Shown: piece after piece, positions 50,601 to 58,783 of the stretch | How positions within the stretch are numbered: the first letter of the stretch is position 1 | Layout of the letters: every line of letters starts with the position of its first letter | Assembly (NCBI GenBank): GCA_003612625.1 | Contig: RAZJ01000009.1 | Coordinates: 1-64,000, forward strand | DNA: 64,000 bases | Reading direction: 5' to 3' | Source: a bacterium 1XD42-1 | GTDB lineage: Bacteria > Bacillota > Clostridia > Oscillospirales > Ruminococcaceae | Notes under the pieces: generated by a model | What the model saw: the letters and a program-made list of their open reading frames with translations, nothing else | Databases searched by the model: none | Told to the model about the DNA's origin: nothing | Program-made: the position numbers and the translations under genes

Positions 50601-51962
50601 TTATTTCCCCTTTCTGTAAGAAACAGCCGCTTTTAAAAAACGCACAGCCGCTTCCGGCATGCCTGCTAAGTAAAGATGAGGGAAGCCTGCATAAAGGGTT
50701 GATGTTCCGTAACCACATTGCCAGTGCCTTCCCCGTAACGGTTTTTCTGCCTGAAAAGCTTCCCCTGGATTGGTGCTGTCCCAATAATGAAATTCATGGG
50801 CTTTGAACCGGCTTCCGGCAGGGCCTAACAAACTGTCTTGCTTTGCCGTTAAAACAGTATATCCGAACCGCTGAAGTTTGGGCGTCCGGTAGCCTTTCCC
50901 CTTTAAAACACCAGCCATAGGATAACTGATACCATCCGATCCTTCTAATGCTTCCCCCAAATAGAGAAAACCGCCGCATTCAGCAATAGCGGGCATTCCC
51001 TGCTGAATTGCTTTCTTGATACTTTCCCTCATGGGCTGGTTTTCTGATAAAGCTTGAGCATACAACTCCGGATAGCCGCCGCCTAATAGCAAAGCATCTG
51101 CCTGGGGCAGACAGCTATTGGAAAGAGGGGAAAATGGAACCAATTCCGCCCCCATAGCTTCCAGTAATTCCAAGCTTTCCTCATAATAAAAACAGAAAGC
51201 CCGATCCTTAGCCACGGCGATCCGTACAGGCTCCAGCCGTGGGATTTCCTGCGGGCTGTCTTTGAAATCAGGGGCTTTGGAAGCAATTTCTTCCAAAAGT
51301 TCCAAATTGACAGTTTGCTGTATTTGCTCCGCCATCCGATCCAGCTTTTCAGAAAGGCCGTTGATTTCTGCCGCTGTCACAAGCCCCAAATGGCGGCTTT
51401 CCAGCGAGCAGTCCTCCATGGGCGGTAAATAGCCTGCCACAGGGATTCCACATTCTTTTTCGACAATATCCTTTAATAAAGGATATACCATGGGGGAAAC
51501 CTGGTTGAATACCACAGCCTGTATCATAGAAGGGCTGCGGAAAGATAAAAAGCCTTGGATCAAGGGGGCTAAGGAAACAGAAGCGCCCCGTCCATGGATC
51601 AGGAGCACCACAGGCGTTTGGGTAGCCCTGGCAATATCCCATGCGGAAGCCTGTTCTGATTTCGCCCCTAATCCATCATAATACCCCATAGCCCCTTCTA
51701 AAATGGACAAATCCATATTCCGGCTTTCCCGGATTAAAATTTGCCGGAGGGCTGGTTCCTCGCAGAAAAATAAATCTAAATTTGCACCGCGGCAGGCCCC
51801 CACACAGGCCCGGTGGAACATAGGGTCAATGTAATCCGGCCCGCATTTAAAAGCGGCACATTGTTGCCCGCGCCGGATAAAAGCCCGGAGCAGGGCACAG
51901 GTAAATGTTGTTTTGCCGCAGCCGCTGGAAGGTGCGGCAATCATAATCCGGGGATTACTCAT
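50601..51962 (-). CDS. cbiA: Cobyrinic acid a,c-diamide synthase
   Basis: GGAGG lies upstream of the ATG at 51962, which overlaps the end of cbiET; a start at 51977 would lie before that site. The 453-residue enzyme has the ATP-binding part (MIAAPSSGCGKTTFTCALL, FKCGPDYIDPMFH) and a class I glutamine amidotransferase domain with Cys in AIAECGGFLYLGE and His in KAHEFHYWD. Confidence 0.95.
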   Translation of the reverse strand: MSNPRIMIAAPSSGCGKTTFTCALLRAFIRRGQQCAAFKCGPDYIDPMFHRACVGACRGANLDLFFCEEPALRQILIRESRNMDLSILEGAMGYYDGLGAKSEQASAWDIARATQTPVVLLIHGRGASVSLAPLIQGFLSFRSPSMIQAVVFNQVSPMVYPLLKDIVEKECGIPVAGYLPPMEDCSLESRHLGLVTAAEINGLSEKLDRMAEQIQQTVNLELLEEIASKAPDFKDSPQEIPRLEPVRIAVAKDRAFCFYYEESLELLEAMGAELVPFSPLSNSCLPQADALLLGGGYPELYAQALSENQPMRESIKKAIQQGMPAIAECGGFLYLGEALEGSDGISYPMAGVLKGKGYRTPKLQRFGYTVLTAKQDSLLGPAGSRFKAHEFHYWDSTNPGEAFQAEKPLRGRHWQCGYGTSTLYAGFPHLYLAGMPEAAVRFLKAAVSYRKGK

Positions 51963-53163
51963 AACAGCCTCCAGCACTGCAAATAAAAACAGGATTTTGT
52001 GCTGTCATCATATGGAAACTGCTGACAGGCCGCGCTTTTGTAACGGCTACCTGAACGGCTTCCGGATCGGGAAGGGAAAACGCCTTAAAACAATTTAATG
52101 TGGCAGATAATGTTTCTAATGTAATGGCATTTACAACGATCCGGGCTTTTGGGTTCCGGTTTAAGGCGAAAGCAATGATTTCTTTTAAATTTCCAGAAGA
52201 ACCGCCTATAAAGACAGCATCCGGAGGCGGCAATGCTTCTAAAGCTTCCGGCGCATGGCCTTCTATGATATGAAGGTTAGTACAATGGAACCGTTCCCGG
52301 TTTTGATGCAACAAGGTAATTGCTTCAGGTTTCTGTTCTACCGCATAAACCTGCCCGTTTCCTAAGAGGCGGGCACCTTCAATGGAAACGGAACCGGTAC
52401 CGGCTCCCACGTCCCATAAAACCTGCCCCGGATGTAGTTTTAATTTAGCCAGAGAAACGGCCCGGACTTCCGCTTTTGTCATAGGCACTTCCCCGCGCAG
52501 AAAATCACGGTCTGATATGCCAATCCCGACGGAAAAAGGCTTTGCCTGAGGGTTGAAAACCATCAGAACCGATAATGGTGAAAAGGTTTTATCAGCAAAT
52601 ACATCCGCTTTTCCAAAGCTGATTTTTTCATCTGCATAAGATAAATTTTCACCTGCTGCAACTTCTAAATCTCCAAATCCATTTTCTTTTAAAGCAAGAC
52701 AGACCTGTTCTACTGTATGTTCCCCTCCTGTTAAAACAAAAGTCTTAACAGACTGGGATACTGTCCCCAGCAGATCCCCCTCCCGCCCGTGGAGGCTCAC
52801 CACTTTCACATCATCCCAGGTTTCGTTTAATTTGGCGCAAAAATATTGCAGGCTGGAAATCCCGCAGATCAATTCTACTTCTATCCCTGGCAGCAAAGGC
52901 GGGATTTTTTTTGCCGCGCTATAAAAACCAGTATCTCCGGAAACAACAACAACAGCCTGTTCTGTATCAGGTTCTTTTTCTTTTAAAACGGCCGCTATTT
53001 TTTCCGGTAAGGCTGCTGTTATTTTTTCCCCTTCCCATTCCGGGAAACAGTCCAGCATCCGTTTTGCTCCAATTAAAAGCTGGCCTGTTTTCATTTTTTC
53101 CTGGGCCTGGATGGTCATAAGGGCAGGATTCCCCATCCCAATACCGATAACAGATACTTTCAT
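51955..53163 (-). CDS. cbiET: Fused CbiE-CbiT precorrin-6/7 methyltransferase-decarboxylase
   Basis: The 402-residue protein fuses CbiE (residues about 1-200: VIGIGMGNPALMTIQA, VVVSGDTGFYSAAKK), which methylates C5, to CbiT (about 205-390: DRDFLRGEVPMTKAEVRAVS, LWDVGAGTGSVSIEGA), which methylates C15 and decarboxylates C12. The same fusion is known as CobL in aerobic pathways. Confidence 0.95.
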   Translation of the reverse strand: MKVSVIGIGMGNPALMTIQAQEKMKTGQLLIGAKRMLDCFPEWEGEKITAALPEKIAAVLKEKEPDTEQAVVVVSGDTGFYSAAKKIPPLLPGIEVELICGISSLQYFCAKLNETWDDVKVVSLHGREGDLLGTVSQSVKTFVLTGGEHTVEQVCLALKENGFGDLEVAAGENLSYADEKISFGKADVFADKTFSPLSVLMVFNPQAKPFSVGIGISDRDFLRGEVPMTKAEVRAVSLAKLKLHPGQVLWDVGAGTGSVSIEGARLLGNGQVYAVEQKPEAITLLHQNRERFHCTNLHIIEGHAPEALEALPPPDAVFIGGSSGNLKEIIAFALNRNPKARIVVNAITLETLSATLNCFKAFSLPDPEAVQVAVTKARPVSSFHMMTAQNPVFICSAGGCYE

Positions 53164-53186
53164 AGGATTTTTCGCCTTCTTTCCCT

Positions 53187-53906
53187 TTACCGACGGTATC
53201 CTCTGGGGGTGACCAGCTTCCCGTTTAAAACTTTTGTTTGGGAATTGCCGATAAAAACAGTGGAAAACATGTCTGTTTCTGCATTTTGAAGCTGGCCCAA
53301 TGTCATAACAGAAACCGACTGACCGCTACGGCCAATATTCCGTACAATACCGGCTCCATTCTCCGGGCTGCGGCTTTCCAGTAAAATTTCACAAGCCCGT
53401 TTTAAATAATCACCCCGTTTTTTGCTGGAGGGGTTATATAAACAGATGCAAAAATCGGCCCGTCCTGCTGCGTCCAGCCGCTGGGCAATCCGTTCCCATG
53501 GTGTGAGCAGGTCGCTCAGGGAAATAACAGCAAAATCATGGCCCAAAGGCGCGCCCAATAAAGCCGCGCCGCTGCATGCCGCTGTGACCCCCGGGATGAT
53601 TTCAATTTCCGGATTTCCATATTCCTCCGCTAATTCCAGCATCAGCCCAGCCATGCCATACACCCCGGGATCGCCGCTGCAAATCATGGAAACAGTTCCT
53701 TTCCGGCCTGCTTCCAAAGCCATGCGGCAGCGCTCCGGTTCTTTCCGCATAGGGGTAGAAAGGAACTGTTTTCCTGGAAACCGTTCCCGGATTAAATCAA
53801 TATAGGTATCATACCCTGCAATCATATCGCTGGCTTCCAATGCGGCTTCGGCTTGTGCCGTTATGCCTGCCGGACTGCCCGGCCCGATTCCTACCACATA
53901 AATCAT
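53187..53906 (-). CDS. cbiH: Cobalt-precorrin-3 C17-methyltransferase
   Basis: The 239-residue methyltransferase has VVGIGPGSPAGITAQAEAAL, the SAM-binding ICSGDPGVYGMAGLMLEL and the FCICLYNPSSKKR motif of CbiH, which contracts the ring at C17. It starts inside the end of cbiL (four-base overlap). Confidence 0.95.
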   Translation of the reverse strand: MIYVVGIGPGSPAGITAQAEAALEASDMIAGYDTYIDLIRERFPGKQFLSTPMRKEPERCRMALEAGRKGTVSMICSGDPGVYGMAGLMLELAEEYGNPEIEIIPGVTAACSGAALLGAPLGHDFAVISLSDLLTPWERIAQRLDAAGRADFCICLYNPSSKKRGDYLKRACEILLESRSPENGAGIVRNIGRSGQSVSVMTLGQLQNAETDMFSTVFIGNSQTKVLNGKLVTPRGYRR

Positions 53907-54598
53907 ATTTTATCCTCCACAAATACAATGGAAAAATATCCGGCATCTTCTGCCTGATTCAAAGGACAGGCTTTTTCATGTTCCATGCCGCATTCCTGGA
54001 CAAGATACGCCTGATCCAATAAGCCTTTTTCTTTTAAAAGGGCTTTTACCCGGCCTAATTGTTTACCGGATTTCATCAAGATTTTGGGGCCGGGCCAGGA
54101 TAAGCTTTCTTCCACACAGTCGTAGGAGCCTGGAACAATATGTAAAGGCAAAGCCGCTTCTGTAAGCTGTTTTCCCCGCAAAGCGGCTGCTGCACAAAAA
54201 GACGGGACGCCTGCGATTATTTCGGCCGGATACCCTGCCTTGACAATCCGGTTATGAAGATACATATATGTGGAATAGATGCTTGCATCTCCCAAGGTTA
54301 AACAGGCGATTTCTTCTCCGGCATCTAAAAGATCCATTAAAGTTTTTGCAGCTTGTTCCCGGGCTTCTTCCAATAGCTGCTTGTCCCTTGTCATAGGCAG
54401 GGATAATTCCATTATCCGTTTGTTTTCAATTTCCGGTACAGCCTGCCTGGCAATTTCAAAAGCAACTAATGTATTTTCCGATCCGGAACGGGGTACCGCA
54501 ATTACAGTACAGGCCTGCAAAATCCGCACAGCCTTTAAAGTCATCAGTTCGGGATCTCCTGGCCCCACGCTTACTCCGTACAGCATCTTTCTATCCAC
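53903..54598 (-). CDS. cbiL: Cobalt-precorrin-2 C20-methyltransferase
   Basis: The 231-residue methyltransferase has YGVSVGPGDPELMTLKAV at the start, LTLGDASIYSTYMYL, and the PSFCAAAAL region of CbiL. It overlaps cbiD by eight bases, so the genes are coupled. Confidence 0.95.
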   Translation of the reverse strand: MDRKMLYGVSVGPGDPELMTLKAVRILQACTVIAVPRSGSENTLVAFEIARQAVPEIENKRIMELSLPMTRDKQLLEEAREQAAKTLMDLLDAGEEIACLTLGDASIYSTYMYLHNRIVKAGYPAEIIAGVPSFCAAAALRGKQLTEAALPLHIVPGSYDCVEESLSWPGPKILMKSGKQLGRVKALLKEKGLLDQAYLVQECGMEHEKACPLNQAEDAGYFSIVFVEDKI

Positions 54599-55694
54599 AT
54601 CCTATCTGTTTTTCTGTGTTCAGGGCTTCCAATAATTTTCCGGCATTTTTGGTACGCCCTAATTCCCCCCGTTTATTGGTAAACATAATTGCACCAGTTT
54701 CCATTTCCCCACCCCTTCGGGATAAATGAAAATCAATTTTTTCCATTAAAGAAGCTGTGACCTGCTGTAATAAGCCTGCTGTTTCTAAAATATCAAAAGC
54801 AGCATCTGTGGAAATACATGCCATTAAGCTTTCCAGGCACTTTTGATCTGCCCCGGCTAAAGCTCCATGCGCCGTTAAAATTTCCATCCGGCCATCCGCC
54901 ATTTTGGAATGGGTTGCAAAAATACCGCCTGCTGTTTTCACCAATTTTCCTGCATGGGCCACCAGCAAAAGCCTCCGGAATCCAAGACCCTGGGCAAAAT
55001 CAATGGCATCCCCTAGAAAATTACTGCACAGCACTCCGCCTGTTAATCCAAAGGTGTCTTTTGCAAAACTTTCCCCATAATTGCCCGGTGTCAGCAGAAT
55101 GGTTTCCTTTCCCAAGGCACGCTGGGCAGAAAGCTCTAAACGGATGGATTCCATTAAGGCAGCTTCACTCATGGGCTCTACAATTCCTGTTGTTCCCAAA
55201 ATAGAAATGCCGCCTTGTATCCCTAAACGGGGATTGCAGGTTTTTTGTGCGATTTTTTCCCCTTCCGGGACAAAAATAGTTACTTTTGCTTTGGCTCCCA
55301 AAACTTCGGTTACTGCTTTTTCTATCATATAGCGGGGGCCGCTGTTAATAGCGGGACTGCCCACGGGCTGCTCTAAACCCGGTAATGTGATCCGGCCCAC
55401 GCCTGTTCCGCCTTCAATGGAAAAATGGGAGTCCTGTTCTACCTGGGCGCAAATCAATAAACCGTTTGTAACATCCGGATCATCCCCGGCATCTTTATAT
55501 ACACCGCAGGCGTTTGCTTCTGCATCCTGTATTTCAAAATCTAGTGGGATTCCACCAGGGGTATATACAGTTACCTGCTGATAAGGCATCCCTAACAGTC
55601 GTAAGGCGGCAGCTTTTGCCGCGGCTGCTGCACATGCCCCGGTTGTAACGCCCCGGCGTAATTTTTTTCCGCCGCAGTACCGATACCAGTCCAT
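54591..55694 (-). CDS. cbiD: Cobalt-precorrin-5B C1-methyltransferase
   Basis: The 367-residue product is the first gene of the operon. It has the CbiD start LRRGVTTGACAAAAAKAA and GGTGVGRITLPGLEQPVG, INSGPRYMIEKAVTEVL, LVAHAGKLVKTAGGIFATHS. It methylates C1 in the anaerobic route, which confirms that route here. No cobalamin riboswitch lies in the 135 bases between it and the tRNA gene. Confidence 0.95.
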   Translation of the reverse strand: MDWYRYCGGKKLRRGVTTGACAAAAAKAAALRLLGMPYQQVTVYTPGGIPLDFEIQDAEANACGVYKDAGDDPDVTNGLLICAQVEQDSHFSIEGGTGVGRITLPGLEQPVGSPAINSGPRYMIEKAVTEVLGAKAKVTIFVPEGEKIAQKTCNPRLGIQGGISILGTTGIVEPMSEAALMESIRLELSAQRALGKETILLTPGNYGESFAKDTFGLTGGVLCSNFLGDAIDFAQGLGFRRLLLVAHAGKLVKTAGGIFATHSKMADGRMEILTAHGALAGADQKCLESLMACISTDAAFDILETAGLLQQVTASLMEKIDFHLSRRGGEMETGAIMFTNKRGELGRTKNAGKLLEALNTEKQIGCG

Positions 55695-55774
55695 AGCATC
55701 CCTTCTTTCCCCTGTTATATGTTACAGAGTTTTACCTGTTTCGTCAAGCGGTGACAGGGGCAGAAAAAAGAAAA

Positions 55775-55819
55775 GAAGTTTTGAAATCCAGTTTTCATAA
55801 AATCGGATTTCAAAACTTC
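55775..55819 (-). terminator. Terminator after tRNA-Leu
   Basis: GAAGTTTTGAAATCC and its reverse complement form a 15-bp stem; on the minus strand it is followed by T-rich DNA. It ends the tRNA transcript 9 bases past the gene. Confidence 0.9.
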
Positions 55820-55828
55820 TCTTATCAA

Positions 55829-55912
55829 TGCCGCTGACGGGGGTCGAACCCGTATGGTGTTTCCACCGAGGGATTTTAAGTCCCTTGCGTCTGCCAATTC
55901 CGCCACAGCGAC
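55829..55912 (-). tRNA. tRNA-Leu (anticodon TAA)
   Basis: On the minus strand the 84-base gene has acceptor arm GTCGCTG with CAGCGGC, the GGCGGAATTGGCAGACGC D-arm, anticodon loop CTTAAAA in stem AGGGA/TCCCT, a long variable arm (TCGGTGGAAACACCA), and GGGTTCGACCC in the T-arm. CCA is not encoded. The long variable arm and TAA anticodon identify it as leucine, reading UUA and UUG. Confidence 0.97.
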
Positions 55913-56015
55913 ATATGATCACAATTTTATAATCAATTCCTTCTCAATCGCTTATTTAGTATACAACAATTTATAATGGATGTCAATAAAATTTATCATT
56001 TTTTTGTTTATTTTC

Positions 56016-56045
56016 TCAGCCGCTAAAAAAATTTTTAGCGGCTGA
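56016..56045 (-). terminator. Terminator after ddh
   Basis: TCAGCCGCTAAAAA and TTTTTAGCGGCTGA form a hairpin 17 bases after the ddh stop on the minus strand, followed by a T-rich stretch. Confidence 0.85.
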
Positions 56046-56061
56046 TTTACAACAGATCCGC

Positions 56062-57036
56062 TTATAAAAGCTGTGCCCGCAGTTCCGAACTGCTTTTCGG
56101 AGAAAGCAACGCAGGTGCAATATCAAAAACAGTCCGCGCACCGGTTTCCCCTTTTTGAGCGAGGCGGAAGGCTGCACGGGCATAGCACACCAATACACCC
56201 GCAGTAAATTCGGGGTTGCTGTCTAATTTTAAAGAGTATTCGATCATTTGCTTTGTATGTTCAGCAGTGATACCGCTGCGCATGACAAAACCGCCGTGAG
56301 GCATTTTGTTGTGTTCTTCCTGCAATTCTTTTTCACTGATAAAATGAACAACTGTTTCATATTCAGCAAAATAATTGGGCATTTCACAGATTGCTTTTTG
56401 AATGGCACCTAAATCAGCATCTTTTTCGGGGACTACAAAACATTCCCGCTTATGCTTTTGCGCTGTCGTTAAAACAGGGCAGCTTCCGGAACGGACGGCT
56501 TCCATAGCGGAAGGGATTGGCACTGTATATTGGATGGCATTTTTTACCCCGGGAATCCGCCGTATGGCGTCAGAATGGCCCTGGCTGACGCCCCGCCCCC
56601 AAAAAGTGTAGGATTCCCCTTGCGGAAGGACTGCCTCTGCATATAAGCGGTTCAGGGAAAATAACCCCGGGTCCCATCCAACCGAAAAAATAGAAATATG
56701 TTTTCCGGCTTTTGCTGCGGCATCCATAGTGTCAAAATAAGTGGGGATTTTTGCATGGGTGTCAAAGCTGTCTACCGTATTAAAATATTTTGCATAGGCA
56801 GGGCCTTGCTCCGGCAAATCTGTGGCAGAACCGCCGCAAAGAATCATAACATCAATTTCCTGCTGTAATTTTTCCAAAGAATCAGCCCCGTAAACCGGAA
56901 CACCTTCCGTTACGGGGGTGAGGGTGGAAGGCTCCCGCCGTGTTACAATCGCCCGTAATTCCATATCATTGCATTTTTGCAAAGCATATTCTACGCCCCG
57001 GCCTAAATTGCCATATCCAGCAATACCAATTCTCAT
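56062..57036 (-). CDS. ddh: meso-Diaminopimelate dehydrogenase
   Basis: The 324-residue NADPH enzyme reductively aminates tetrahydrodipicolinate directly to meso-diaminopimelate for lysine and cell wall synthesis. Features are IGIAGYGNLGRGVEYAL, FSVGWDPGLFSLNRL, WGRGVSQGHSDAIRRI and the late MRSGITAEHTKQMIEYSLKL. The length is normal. The neighbour upstream is another NAD-binding dehydrogenase 35 bases away. Confidence 0.95.
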   Translation of the reverse strand: MRIGIAGYGNLGRGVEYALQKCNDMELRAIVTRREPSTLTPVTEGVPVYGADSLEKLQQEIDVMILCGGSATDLPEQGPAYAKYFNTVDSFDTHAKIPTYFDTMDAAAKAGKHISIFSVGWDPGLFSLNRLYAEAVLPQGESYTFWGRGVSQGHSDAIRRIPGVKNAIQYTVPIPSAMEAVRSGSCPVLTTAQKHKRECFVVPEKDADLGAIQKAICEMPNYFAEYETVVHFISEKELQEEHNKMPHGGFVMRSGITAEHTKQMIEYSLKLDSNPEFTAGVLVCYARAAFRLAQKGETGARTVFDIAPALLSPKSSSELRAQLL

Positions 57037-57070
57037 TGCTAAAAAGTCCCCTATCCTTATTAAATTTGTT

Positions 57071-57805
57071 TCAGCGGTTTCTTTGATATTTTTGTGCCCG
57101 CTGCATCATTTCTCCGGCAATCTGTTCCCCCTGGCGCAGCTCCTCCAGAGGAAAAGCAGGTGTATTCCCTGAAATCGCGGCAAGGGGCTGGGCGATCTCA
57201 TCAAAACCGCCGATACAGTCTAAAAAATATTCCCGCCCAATCCCCATGGTTTCTGCCAGCTGTACAGATTGTTCAATTTGGTGCTGCAAATTTGCAGCTA
57301 AAGATAAACACAATATCCGTGTCGCCTGCCCGCGGCCTGCCGGCCCCATATGGCGGCAATTTGGAGCAATACAACGCAGTAAAGGATATATACGGGAAAA
57401 AATTTTCCCATTGCCCCCTACAAAACAAAGAAAATGCTCGGTTAATTGTTCATTTGGCGCAAAAATACCACAATCTAAATATCCTATTCTCACCCGCCGG
57501 AAAGCATTCCCATTTTGATGGGCCTGGGCAGGGGAAAGCGGTGTAAAATCAATAATAATGCTGCCGGGATGGAAAAAAGAGCTTACCCCGTTAAACAAAG
57601 CAAGTTCATCACTGGCTGAGGAAAGGGCTAGGAACAAAACCTCGCAGGTGTCGCAAACTTCTGCCGCTGTATCGCAATAATAAACGCTTTTTTGGCAGGC
57701 TTTGTGATCCGGGTCATATACATATAGGTCATGGCATGTGCGCCGTAACAATCGTGCTACCACTTCCTGGCCGGTATCCCCTAGGCCAATGACGCCAATT
57801 TTCAA
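57071..57805 (-). CDS. 3-hydroxyisobutyrate dehydrogenase-like NAD-binding protein
   Basis: GGAGG lies eight bases before a TTG at 57805 that opens KIGVIGLGDTGQEVVARLLR, an N-terminal Rossmann fold; a longer frame starting at 57832 lies before that site. The 244-residue product has the beta-hydroxyacid dehydrogenase order: IIIDFTPLSPAQAHQNG, CFVGGNGKIFSRIYPLLRCI and an N-terminal-like helix set AGRGQATRILCLSLAANL. The family's catalytic Lys position is held by Arg or Thr (GQATRIL in place of G-x-x-x-K), so activity is uncertain. The 244 residues are also shorter than the usual 290. Confidence 0.75.
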   Translation of the reverse strand: MKIGVIGLGDTGQEVVARLLRRTCHDLYVYDPDHKACQKSVYYCDTAAEVCDTCEVLFLALSSASDELALFNGVSSFFHPGSIIIDFTPLSPAQAHQNGNAFRRVRIGYLDCGIFAPNEQLTEHFLCFVGGNGKIFSRIYPLLRCIAPNCRHMGPAGRGQATRILCLSLAANLQHQIEQSVQLAETMGIGREYFLDCIGGFDEIAQPLAAISGNTPAFPLEELRQGEQIAGEMMQRAQKYQRNR

Positions 57806-57825
57806 TCCAATGCCTCCATAATATT

Positions 57826-58413
57826 TTAACAATCACGCCCTAATTCAGATGCCAAAAGTTCATCTAATTTCTCTTTAATGGCAATAAAATCATCTACTGT
57901 CAGTCCCCGCTGGGGTGGGTTGCGCAATACGGAAGCAGGGTGGAAAGTAGCTGTCAGCAATACATTATTACGCTCAAAAAACTGGCCATGCTGGCTTGTC
58001 ACTTTAAAATCAGGGGAAATGAGCTTGCAGGCAGCGATCCTTCCCAAACATACAATAATTTTAGGCCGTATTAGGGCTGTCTGGCTGCGTAAATAATCAA
58101 TACAGGCTTCCTGCTCATCCGGCATGGGGTTGCGGTTTTTGGGAGGGCGGCATTTTACCATATTTGTTATATATACATCCTTCTCCCGCGATAACCCGAC
58201 ATGTAAAAGCAGTTTGTCTAAAAGCTGCCCGCCCCGTCCTACAAAAGGAATCCCTTGTTTATCTTCATTTTCCCCCGGGCCTTCTCCTACTAATAAAATA
58301 GGGGCTTTTGGGTTCCCGGCACCTAATACCGTTTGAATACGTGTTTCACAAAGCCTGCAATTTTCACAGGAGGATACAGCTTGTTCTAATTGATCCCAGT
58401 TATCAAAAATCAT
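57826..58413 (-). CDS. Family 4 uracil-DNA glycosylase
   Basis: The 195-residue protein removes uracil from DNA. It has the four iron-sulfur cysteines (CENCRLCETR early, C-x-n in MVKCRPPKN and IVCLGRIAACKL), the active-site motif VGEGPGENEDKQGIPFVGR, and the late HPASVLRNP. The length fits family 4 (UdgA). It overlaps the frame of the dehydrogenase gene start by no more than an upstream non-coding stretch and probably forms a transcript with it. Confidence 0.9.
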   Translation of the reverse strand: MIFDNWDQLEQAVSSCENCRLCETRIQTVLGAGNPKAPILLVGEGPGENEDKQGIPFVGRGGQLLDKLLLHVGLSREKDVYITNMVKCRPPKNRNPMPDEQEACIDYLRSQTALIRPKIIVCLGRIAACKLISPDFKVTSQHGQFFERNNVLLTATFHPASVLRNPPQRGLTVDDFIAIKEKLDELLASELGRDC

Positions 58414-58569
58414 ATATTCAGCCTTTCTTTTGAAAAATTCGATGGCTTTTTACATTTTTCTCTTTTTGTTCCTATATTATAACAGTATAATGCCCGGAGA
58501 TGCAATAGGCTTTTTGCTGTTGGCAGGCTGTTCCTGAAAGAATTTATAAAATTTTTTTCGGCAGGGGGT

Positions 58570-58596
58570 TAAGTTTTTTTCAAAGTGTGCGATTAG
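58570..58596 (+). promoter_or_regulatory. Candidate sigma-28 (FliA/SigD) flagellin promoter
   Basis: TAAG at 58570-58573, a 15-base spacer and GCGATTAG at 58589-58596 resemble TAAA-N15-GCCGATAA. The match is imperfect, but the position, 188 bases before the flagellin start, and the gene type fit. Confidence 0.4.
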
Positions 58597-58635
58597 TTAA
58601 ATAGACGGGAAAAACCAAGATTTATAAAAAGTTTT

Positions 58636-58760
58636 GGGCTATCTATCCCATGTCTGTCATCCTAACGGAAGGGTCTAGGGCCCGGCCTTTCCGCCAGGGT
58701 AACAATATACCCTACGTTTCGTTACACACAAAAAAGTACGGAAACATGGACGTTTCCGGA
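58636..58760 (+). other. Structured 5' leader of the flagellin mRNA
   Basis: Two clear hairpins (ACGGAAGGG...CCTTTCCGC near 58664-58693, and CGGAAACatggacGTTTCCG at 58739-58758) and a GGGTA...TACCC pair at 58698-58714 lie in a leader of about 170 bases. It resembles no riboswitch class I can name. The last hairpin ends about 10 bases before GGGAGG, so it can influence ribosome access. Confidence 0.5.
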
Positions 58761-58783
58761 GAATAATCAGGGAGGATTTATCA

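Noticed and set aside
55695-55828. Cobalamin riboswitch before cbiD
   Set aside because: Only the tRNA terminator and a short leader fit in this space; the GCCACTG box is absent.
55715-55922. Two short frames on the minus strand
   Set aside because: They read through the tRNA-Leu gene and its terminator.
58636-58760. c-di-GMP riboswitch before flagellin
   Set aside because: The expected conserved boxes of class I and class II aptamers are not present.
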